DNA of 64,000 bases from Tubiluchus corallicola (taxonomy: Eukaryota; Priapulida; Priapulimorpha; Priapulimorphida; Tubiluchidae): positions 434,001 to 498,000 of the forward strand of contig JAQGDQ010000144.1 of NCBI GenBank assembly GCA_030141605.1, in the 5' to 3' direction. The position numbers were made by a program, and so were the translations under genes. Shown here piece by piece: positions 35,417 to 45,900 of the stretch (position 1 is its first letter; every line of letters starts with the position of its first letter). The notes beneath the pieces are model-generated. The model saw only the letters and a program-made list of their open reading frames with translations. It did not search any database and had not been told where the DNA came from.

Positions 35417-36365
35417 AAAAGTAAGTGTAAACATACTTAGATTAGACGCCATCATTAAAAAAACCATAAAACTAAAATAATTATGTTCCATTAATGATTT
35501 ATCATGATAGTGCTCAGCTGCTATCTAGGGCTGATATGCAGTTGGTCTCAGTCATAAGGGACAGCGGGTGAACAAAAGTTTGTTAAAAGAAAGAAAGCTA
35601 TAATGTTGACAAACATCAAAAACTGTCTCATGTGTCACATTAGAGGATTATATTTAATGCATGCTTCACTGTAAGAGTCTACTCAAGGCATGGTATTGCA
35701 ATTCACAAGGTATAGTATTTAATAATTATGTTTACTAATAGCCATTTATAACATATGCAAGATCGTGAGCAGTCAATCTTCCAAAAAAAAAATAATCACA
35801 ATATTATACTATTTTAATTTATCTCTGTTTTATAACATATTTAGCAAAAATAATAAAAACTAACTAAGTGGATTTACTTTGGCTCAAGTAACTTAATGTA
35901 CAATCTTTGCAGTCTTTGACGAGAAAGTGATGATGACAATTAGAAGCCAGGATAAATTAAGTAGCTGACAACAGGTGAAACATCTTCAACATTCTTGGTT
36001 CCAACATCAAAATGGAAACATTAGGACTGTTACAGCTTCGAACATTAGAACTGTTATATCAGAGCGCAGGATTATTACAACTGAACACACAGTGTACCAT
36101 AGGTTAAACCAAGAAGACCTTCTTACGTCTACTTGCCAATATACATAGGTGCATCTTTTGAGATTCTGCAAGACTCAGTTTTCGCACATTATATTAACAT
36201 TCTGTATTCTGATCCATTAGCTCGCGTTTCATGTTGTCCCTTTGAAGACACGCTGCACTACTGGTCCTCACTTTTTAAAAGCACATGCAACCAGTTTCAC
36301 TACACAAAGCATGATTATTTCGATTTACGCTGAACTCTACATTACTACATGCTGCATAGGGGATA

Positions 36366-36776
36366 CTAAAATGAGATACCGAGTAGAAACCCTGCGCCAA
36401 AACTACCAGCAAGAACAGCATTCTCTTTCGCGAAGTCAATAACATGGTCAAAGAGATGGTAGTTCCTACCCAGTGCCTTGTTCAACTTTTTTCTGGCCCT
36501 TTCCACTTCCTTCTTCACCTTATTTCTGTTGATGGTGATGTATCCTTGATAAGCACCAATCTGTAAAAGCAGCAAACCGCCTCCCAATGCAGCTGCAGTT
36601 GCTTTACTGACTTTAGCAAATATGTAACCTGTGCCGTATCCCATCAATCCTCCAACAGCTATTTGTTTTGGGACGGGTGCCTTCGCTAATTCACCAAAGT
36701 ACCTTTGAACCCAGTCTTTGTCCGTGGGATCCAGAACTTCAAATACATCATCCAAGGTATCTGAGTCGCCTGGCAT
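36366..36776 (-). CDS. FUNDC1: FUN14-domain protein, copy 2 (FUNDC)
   Basis: An intronless frame of 136 residues starting at ATG 36776, stop TAG. It has the same plan as copy 1: FEVL LC3-interacting core at residues 12-15, KDWVQRYFGELAKAP linker, two glycine-rich hydrophobic helices around GGGLLLLQIGAYQGYITI, a Lys/Arg-rich amphipathic part, and a hydrophobic end GFLLGISF. It is about 1.6 kb upstream of copy 1 on the same strand. An acceptor-like TAGATTTACCAG ends 15 bases before the ATG. The two proteins differ most in the first helix (GVAGWCAGYLF against GLMGYGTGYIF); this copy has lost the Trp-Cys found in copy 1 and in human FUNDC1. Role by family: mitochondrial outer-membrane mitophagy receptor. 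Confidence 0.88.
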   Translation of the reverse strand: MPGDSDTLDDVFEVLDPTDKDWVQRYFGELAKAPVPKQIAVGGLMGYGTGYIFAKVSKATAAALGGGLLLLQIGAYQGYITINRNKVKKEVERARKKLNKALGRNYHLFDHVIDFAKENAVLAGSFGAGFLLGISF

Positions 36777-39700
36777 TTTGCTAGCGCCTGACTGGTAAAT
36801 CTATCTAACAAATACAATGAAAATTTGAGCTACACCTCGGTCAGATCGCTGAAAACAAAATAGCTAACCTAGAAGACAAAATACATATCCAAAAATTAAA
36901 CCTGAAAATTTCCAGGGGTTGCTTTAGTACTTTATGATTTTTCACAAAATGATATTAGTCAACATCCGAATACTGCCTTTGGAAATGCAATACTGGTAAA
37001 TTTGACTCTTAACTCAGTACAGTTTCATTTCACAGCAGACTGTTAATGTACTTTTAGACTATAGAAAGTTCCCACAAATTTTGTTAAAAATTTTGTCCAT
37101 TTTTCAATCGTTGATTGTTAGATTGATAAATTTTTGAATAAGTTTGCTTAATGCAGTTTTTCATTCTCCATCAAATTGTTTCTGGGAAACTTTTTGTGTT
37201 TTGTAAATAATTTAAATTTTCCTTTTAACATAATTTTAATATTGTTATGCAGGTTGCACTATCATCATCTTAGTGTCTATTATATTGGTTTTGCACAATT
37301 TAATTACACATATAGTACAGAACACTTCTTAGGCCTATACAATGAAATCTTGACATTGTGGTGGATCGTTTGCTTACTAGCAGTGCTCTTTACCAAATGT
37401 TTGTTAGCTTCTTGTAAACACTAAAATTCTACGAAAGCTGTGTCTTTTCATGTTGTGTTTGTGTCAAAGTTTGTAATTTTTGTTATAAAGCAAAATACGA
37501 GTTGTTGTAGCCATATATTACACACTGGTTGAGTTGTTTGGTAATGTACATACTTACTATGTCTTTCAGTGCTTTCCTCTTATCATAATGAACACACTAT
37601 AAGTCCAATATCAAACTTCGGGCATAAAAATTAAAACTAAACCAAAGTTTCCGATACAAGGAGCACTTGCTTTAAAAACTTTATTTAAGATCCCGAGATA
37701 CATAAACTGATTTGTAAGTTGTAAGTGATTATCAATATGATGATTATTTTTTACTGATAGTGAGAGTCTGTACACTTCTGGTACTTGGCAACAGCAGAAG
37801 TCGACTCTGTATGTCAAACTCATGAGCAGATTTTTACTTATTATCATTTGGTGCAAAATAGACTCTGTCTTGTGCAGCAATATGTACTTTTGACTAAAGC
37901 CTAAGGCGACAATAACAGTACTTCTGTTTCCATCTAATTGCCCGGGTAATATTTTTTTATCACGCACCCGGCCGGGAACTTACTTGACACAGTCATATAA
38001 AAGCGTATTTTTAATTTAAAACGTAAAACGCAATAATTATCATACCATCATTCTTTCAGGGAGCACAGGACGATGTTTTTTCATGGCTAACTCTCAGCCA
38101 GGGTTAAAAATTTAAAACATTACTGCTAATCATGGGTAAATAAACAAACTTTCATTTCAACTGATTTTATAAATTCCATGATGCAGCTTTAAACATTCAC
38201 AAAGCTTTAAAAAAAATTCTCAACCCTACTGGCATTTTTTTGAGCTCATGTGGTAAGACAGAAACAAATTTTTGGGGGTGGCCGGCCTAATTACAACATT
38301 TAGTAAAAAGTAGAGAAGAGAATTCGATCCTTTGTTATGCATTTTCAAAATTAATCTTTTGGATTCAGATGCGCATGATAAATGATTGACTTCAACCTCT
38401 TACTAGGTATTATAAAACACATTCTTGGGACGTAAATTACATCTTAATTAAATTAAAATTTGCTATGATCCAAGTGTGCTCCCGACCTTGGTTACGCTCA
38501 AGAATGGCTGTTTACTTTAATTTTTATTAGAATTGCAATTGATCAGATGCGTTACATTTGCGGGGATTACCTACTATATACTTATTAGTATACTTATCGC
38601 ATTAGAACCAACTACGATATAAATCATATAGCATACGCCTTGAATGACACCAATGACTGTAAGCTAGGCGTAAACATAGTCAGCAGAAAAAGTAGGTTAC
38701 ACAAATCATATTCAGACTACCATACCCGATATTTTCACCGCCACGCCAACTATAGAGTGACAGTAATTAGTCATTTAGGTTAATGTACTCTTCCATTAAT
38801 TTACAGAAAATTCACAAGCTTACCTCTAACAGTTTACAAACCTCATCAAACCACGCTACTTTTCAGACATTAGCCAAAATGGCACACAGAAAGAAATGTA
38901 AGAAATCTTTGCTAGTCATAAAGTATGGTAAGTTCATATGGGCTTGCTTTATTCGCAAACCTCAGAGGAACCCACAATTTAGTCTTGGCGCACCTTCAAA
39001 ACCCAAGATATTATATTTGAAAGAGTGTGTGCGTATTTTAAACAAACAAGAACACTTTTCACCAAACTGAACTTTTCTCCATGATGACGAAATTACGAAA
39101 ATAACTTCCTAACAGTTACTAAAAAACTTAAAAATTAATGTTAGTGAACTTAAAAATGGGCTATGACGATTTGTTTTTTACAGAAATATAAAATGATGAA
39201 TGGGAAAAAAGGAGGCCACAGTTACTGGTAGAGGGATTGCTTTGACTTTGCTGGTTGGAAAATTATTAGATTGGGTTATAATGCTCTCATAAACTTGTTT
39301 CATATATGAATAAAAATTATGCCTATTCAAGAAAGGTTGTGCGATTACTGTAAAAACTCCCAAAATGAAACTAAAATAGAAGACTAATTACTCTTTATTT
39401 CTGACTACCATCTTTGTACTGAAATTACTGGTAATAGAAGAATCTACAAAAATAAGATATGTAACTTGTCATTTTGCTGGAATAATGCTAGTACTTCACT
39501 TTCATGGCTGTTCAATTGTAATTACAATACTCATCATCTTTGGCAAATTCATTTAAAAAAAACCAAATTAACAACACATTCTCTGTGGGGCATCACTGGC
39601 TACTACCTCGATCAATATCAGTTTAATGTAAAAAGAACATTGATCATTATAATTTCTGTAAGACACATGTCATGATGTTATCTTTTTAACTAGCAGTTAT

Positions 39701-40828
39701 AACTTATAGGCATTACTATCATCTGAAATTTATGTTGAGACTAATTTTTGTACCATACTAGAATGTTTTGTTGTACTTTGTCAATTTTATACTTTTATAT
39801 TGCATTGCCTCATATAGTTTCTGAACAATGCAATCGTGCATCTCCTAGCCCAGCTTCAAATTCAGTAAGAGTTTCCCAATACACCAAACGCGAGAATTTT
39901 CTGATTTTTTGTGGTAATTTGGTTGACCGATACTGTGGACTTGCTGATGACCTGCAACTGCAACTGAAATAGTAACATGGAGCTTAGTTCTTGGCCTACT
40001 TCAGACAGAGTAAATGTCTTCTTAATGTATGTGTTTTAAGAGTTGTTAATAATTGTTTGTTTCAATGAATTGTGTAAAGAGTTTTTCAATTATTGCTCAA
40101 GTGTTCACTGTTCACATAGTAAATGATGCAGGGCTCTGGTTAACCACAGTAATGTAGTAGCTGCTCCCTAAATTTTCATTGGTTTCCTAAAATTTGCAAT
40201 TTGTTTTTCCAATTGAATTTTTATAGTTATAGCAGGAGTAAGATTGGAATAAACAACACACTACTTCTTCCTCGATCCTTCTAACAACTTTCTTCTTATT
40301 GTTATTGTGTTATTGTATCATTACACTTGCTGTTGTAAAATAAGTTTATTTTATTCTAGTCTATTCTATACATGCATTAGAATTATGAAATACCCTTAAT
40401 AATGGGTGTCATATATTGATAGTACTGCGTATGAATACCATAGTAGTGAGGATGGTTAGAGGTTGTTCGGTTTATGGCCGCGGATCTGATTAAACTTGTT
40501 TCATATTAGATAAATTAAACCCATTTCGTATCTAAAATAATAAAGAATTAAAAATGTAACAATGGATTTCATTTTAGTCATCTCAATATCATATAAACTT
40601 CAGTGAAGAGAAGAGTAAATACACTCAGTTTTTTATTATTTATCTTCCTAACTCGAAAACACGCAATTTTTGATTTATATTAGCACTTATCAGTCATCAC
40701 TCATCAGTCGACGGCTGACACGTCCTTTAGGATCTAAAATAAAGAGCACTTGAAAAGCAGCTAACTTTTTTTAACTCAAAAGATTTGATGCAAACAGAGA
40801 AGTATGTTGTGAGTGGAGTAGGGCACTG
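36777..40828. other. Non-coding spacer with two weak exon-like pieces
   Basis: About 4 kb without a recognisable gene. Two plus-strand pieces are open and exon-like but match no family I know: 38879-38928, starting at an ATG (MAHRKKCKKSLLVIKY) and ending at GTAAGT, and 39823-39972, after a TATAG acceptor and ending with CGLADDLQLQLK and a stop. They could be first and last exons of an unknown small gene, but no middle exon links them. A minus frame at 37611-37967 has no motif. Confidence 0.25.
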
Positions 40829-42760
40829 GCCGAAGTAGGACGTACATCGACTAGCCCACGTAGGACGCGTCGTACTTGGGCTAGCCCAGGTAAGACACGT
40901 CTTATCTTCGCTGCCACTAGAGACAGGTCGCGAAAAGAGTCATTAGCCGTACTGGCAGCTTTCGTTGTCCTTGTTTATTTAATAATAAAAAGTGAAAACG
41001 TCAATATACGTTGAATAATATCAATATATCTGATAAAATAAAATAATCTTATATTAAATTAAGTATTAAATTTGGCTTCGATATTAATCTTTTTGAAGTG
41101 AAGTAAGCCCGTTTTTAGGTGGTTCCAATATTTGCTTAAGGTATGTCACTTTTTATTTTTTGTATCGTTTCACAGACAGGTGATCCATTTCGACTACGTC
41201 TTGTACAAATAATTGTTTTCTACTAAGTAAATAAGCTAGCGAGTTATGTGCCCTACATAGTTTCTCTCTTTAAAGCGTTAGATACTTAGTTTAATGTTAT
41301 GATGATATTAATGGAGCTAATAATAACAATAATGATGATATTATTGTAAAAAATACATTTGCAAATTATCAGGGACTATCCATGGTTATTACAAAGTTTT
41401 TTTCTAAAACAAATTTAGTTTCATGATGTCATAATTTTTGCTTCTCGACAGAAATCGCCAGTGCCGTACTTGGGCTGCCTATGTACGACACTGCTTGGTC
41501 TAATTCTATTTAGTAGATCTAGAGAGGGCTACCAAAAATCCATTGATGAACTTTCACAGTATGCCGCACAAAACCACATAAAAATCAATTAAAAAAACAA
41601 AAATAGTGGTATTTGGAAAAAGGCCACCATTACATGCCACCTTCCAGATGAACTCAGAGACACTAAAGAATGAAAAACATATTAAATATCTATGGGTGTA
41701 TCTCACCAACACAGGAATACACAACAAACATGTAGAAACAATGAGAAACCGCAGCATTAGTGCTCTCTTTAAAATAAAAACTGTAATATTTAACTGCACT
41801 AATTTTCTTATTTAACACATTGACAGTCCTTATTACAATACATGGTTGTGAAATTTGGACAAATACTTATTGCAGAAAAACTAAATAAAATTAACAGCAA
41901 TGACACTGAGAAACTTCTACACATATGGAATCAATTCATATTCAAACGTGTCCAAAATAAATTTACAAAACGGGTGTTAGGAGTAAAGACAACCACATTC
42001 AATATTGCCTGTAAGGCTGAACTGGGTTTACATCCTCTTTTAATCGCAGCAGCAAAAAGATTATACAAATTTGGCTTGACTGCTGCCCACAAATCTAGAA
42101 AGACTATATTGAACACTATCTTCGCGTCTCTGAATTATACAGCTCTATTCTCGCCCACATGAAAACTTACCCCAAGGTCAGAATATGAGAATGATGATAA
42201 TGATGATAGGAAAAAGAAAGGCCGTAACAAGGCAGTTGAGACTTTTCAATATCTAGATATAGTTTTGTATTGCATAATGTGTAACTGTTAATTGTTTTTA
42301 ATACTGTTTCTTTGTTTTTTGTAGGCTTTCTGGTTACAATCTATACATCTATGAATGACATCAATCCAAGAAACTTTTGACAACAACTGCGATTCTTAGG
42401 GAAGAAGAAATCAGCACTTTGGCAGCAGACCCTAACCAAATTATTTTCAACTCTCATTAGGTTATTTTGTAAGCTTTCATTTAAAACGCTGGGACAGATA
42501 TCTACAACTTTTAAGTAAATTTTCTTTTTTCATTGCTAAATTATACTTAACATTTGTCTATGAAGATAACTATGAAGATCACAGCCTACTGTAATTTTTT
42601 TTCTGTTTACGTAGTATTTAACTTATATAGCTTTGCCAATGTACATTGTACGTATTTGTGCAAATAAAACTGAATTGAATTGAATTGTTTTACCTCAAAT
42701 TGAGCACATGCGTATTAGCGGAAGTTTCTACTTTGGCTAGTGGCGTACGTCGCGTCCTAT
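40829..42760. repeat. Palindromic CTAGCCC/GTAC repeat cluster, TIR-like
   Basis: The motif GGCTAGCC with flanking GTAC/GGACG words occurs as ACTAGCCCACGTAGGACG (40855-40872), as a near-perfect palindrome TACTTGGGCTAGCCCAGGTA (40876-40895), in decayed form at 41466-41490, and inverted at 42731-42758 (TTTGGCTAGTGGCGTACGTC). The outer copies face each other about 1.9 kb apart like terminal inverted repeats. A LINE fragment occupies most of the middle. The right copy ends about 180 bp before the MED9 ATG. Confidence 0.5.
41515..42688 (+). pseudogene. LINE fragment, reverse transcriptase C-terminal part
   Basis: Plus-strand frames, broken by stops, encode the end of a non-LTR reverse transcriptase: QESLDELSQYAAQNHIKIN, then KTKIVVFGKRPP (41600 onward), the KYLWVYLTNTG block and the basic segment ALFKIK. 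Near 41977-42162 a further piece matches the usual C-terminal ELGLHPLLIAAAKR region. The element ends at 42688 in AATAAAACTGAATTGAATTG, a short pentamer tail. 5'-truncated and frameshifted, so inactive. Confidence 0.65.
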
Positions 42761-42940
42761 AGTGAAAAAATGACAAGCGCAGAAGCAGTTTGGTGTAACA
42801 GAGCTGGTTTTCTTTTATTTTAGACTTTTGACTGCCCATTCGGCGTATTCAATAGACGCTAGATGTTCAAGTCACAAACGTCACTTGTCGTAGTCCAAGA
42901 GATCTGACCGGCATAACACATTAGTTAATGCTGCCTGATT

Positions 42941-45900
42941 ATGACTGATAAAGTAGATGTCAATTTCTTGTCCATTATTTATGAAATTATTAGAAGGTAA
43001 TTTCTGCACAATTGTAATACTGGATTATGACTTCAATTATAGGCGGTTTGGTTAAGATTGTTTTCAAATAGCTAAATTTGTCTACTAATGATTTAACGAT
43101 AGACCACGATGTATGACTAAGTACCAATACGTTAGTTTTTTTGTACATGTATATGTATATTTTTATATGTATGATAGTAACCTGAAGTTCTACCTGTATA
43201 CAGTTCATTTCAATTTTCTTTTTGTATTTGCCAATATATGTAATGTTAATTGCACATTTGCATAGTTAAATTCAATTTTAATTTATTTATCTCTATAATA
43301 CTACAATAAAACCTTATTATATTAATAAAAGAATCACTAATATGTTTTGAAGAATGGTTAGAATGAATAGATAGATCTAGAACTAGAGAAAGGCTATAAA
43401 GTCACTTGGTCTGCTATCCTTTACCCAATATAGATAAAATGATTGTTAAACACTGGTGGGCATTAATCTTGTCAGATTAATTTAGGAAACATTATTAATT
43501 TTCAAGATTATGACATTTGCTATATAATTAAGTAATCCAGAGGAAAGAAAATACATGTACTATAAATTAGTGGGCAACAGAATAGGGTCAATCTTGCATA
43601 AACTAAAAATAGCATTTTGATTTTGAGTGAAAAACAGGTCAAATTTGTTATGTAATAATAAAAACACTTCGGGTTAATAATGCAATTAATCAACAACAAG
43701 AATTAATTTGGGTTCAAGTTCATCTTTTCTAGGCTTATTGATTAAAAATAAATCTACTGACTTACATTAGTAGACATTACATGTAGCTATATAGGTTTTT
43801 TTTACTAATTTTGTAAAGGAGAGGTAAGACTTTTGCAATCTGTGAACAAAATCTGAAACTTTACTCATAAAATAGTACTGCGGTATGACTTTAATAATTG
43901 CTCTGGTAAGTAAAGAAGAGAAGAAAGACGGAGAGACAGATAAGATTTATGATAATATCTGTAATGGCCAGTGGATTTACTAATTTGTAGTGTTATAAGC
44001 AACAGCATTCAAAGCACGAATCTGCAGCTCATTATTCAATAATTGAAAAAAGGAATTAGCTGAGTATTATAGTATATTTTCTGAGCCACAGTTTCTTGCC
44101 ATGCTGTAGTATTTTCAGTTTTATGAATATTAATGTAGTTAAAATGTTGCAGCTGGTAAAAAAGTTAGAAAGTCTAGAATATATTGCAGATTCAAAATTT
44201 TTTTCAATGGGGGACAATAATGAAATAAGCCTATAGCTAAAAGGAACATCTGGGTCATTAGATTTGTAAATTGCTAATATTTTAGCTAGTTTTAGTTTAT
44301 CAGGAAAAGTACCTAGTGAGAGTGATTTATTGATTGTATGAGTTAGAACTGTAATGATTATGTTAGCAGTCATTTTATAGTATTTTATTGGATCATTCTC
44401 AGGACCAGCAGCCTTACTAGTATCGAATTTTAATATAAGCAATGTAATTTCCTATATGATGACAGGATTAAAAAAAAATTTGGTTTTGATTGGTTGGGCC
44501 AAAAAATTGATAAGGATCAGCAGAGGTGTTAATGTTATGTTTTTGCCAGCTGCTGTAAATAAGTTGTTGACATTATTTGCTATTAGCTTAGGATCTGTGA
44601 TGTCGTTTGTCATTGCACTAATTTTCATTGGAGTAACCAAATTTTTCTTTTTGTTACCCCGAATTTCATTTAAGCATGTCCAAACCATGTCTAAAATTAT
44701 TCTTGTTATTATTGATAAGATTTTGATAATATTTTTTCTTGGATTGGGCCTTAATATGATAAAGTTTATTGACATAATTTTTTGCCTTAGAGTAGAATTA
44801 GACAGTTTATGAGTTTTATGCATTTTACTGTGATTATGAATAGAATTTAAAATAGCAGGTGTTATCCATGGCTTCTTCAATGTTGATTGCTCTTTTCTGG
44901 GTAAAGTTTTTATGAGATCATGTTTATTAAGAATATTGATGAACAAAGTGAAAAACGAATCTATACAGCAATCAACATCTAAGCTGTCAGGATTTATAGA
45001 GTACAGAGAATTTGTCAATTCATTCATAAAGTCAGCCTTGCTGAAGTTTTTTGTGCATCGAACTTGGACTTTAGTAGATGAATTCTTCGCGTATTTGTAA
45101 GATGATTTGATGATTGCAAATATTGGCAAGTGATCACCAGCTGGATACATGAATACTCCAGGTGAGATATGATTATCTAGGTCATTTGTGTAAATATGGT
45201 CGGTTAAAGTTTGTGAAGAGCTGGTTAGTCTCGTTGGTCGCGTGATTATGGGAACAAACTGATTCATCAAGGTAATTGCTGACAGAATTTGATTTCTCTC
45301 TCTTTCTGAACAAAATTAAATAAGAGTCCGTGTGATTACTGCTTGTTTGTCCATAGTGTTAACTTTCTTCCCTTTGCCAGCTCAGGAAATTCTGAACCTG
45401 ATTACGAGATTTTTATTTAAGATTTAATTCTTGCCATTAAGAAAATTTTATGTCTGTGCTACATTTTCTGCTATGTTGTTTTTTATTTCTGTTTCCAGTT
45501 TTGAAAAAGATTCTCATGATGTAACGCAGAAGATAAGTGAATTACGACAAAGATTTGAAGTTTGTCGTGAGCAAGTCAATCAACTTCCTGGTATCGACCA
45601 TAGCCAAGCTGAACAATTACAACAAATCGAAATTCTCAGGCAACAGGTATCAATTTCTTTCACAAATTAACAAAACTTGTGAGACAGTCATCAGCAACCC
45701 AAAACTAAAGGGTATCTTTAAAACTGGATATTCGTTTTGAATTGACAATATGTGAGCACCATCGGAGAAGCTTCACAAGAATGCGTCTTCAATCACATAG
45801 GCTGCAGATAGAAACGGGTAGATGGGCGAGACAGCCAAGGAAAAATAGGTTATGTCTTTGTGGGGACATTCAAACTGAAAAACTCGTTATACAGACATGC

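Noticed and set aside
44456-45100. Plus-strand frames of 118 and 62 codons
   Set aside because: Antisense to a LINE fragment with clear endonuclease and reverse-transcriptase motifs on the minus strand.
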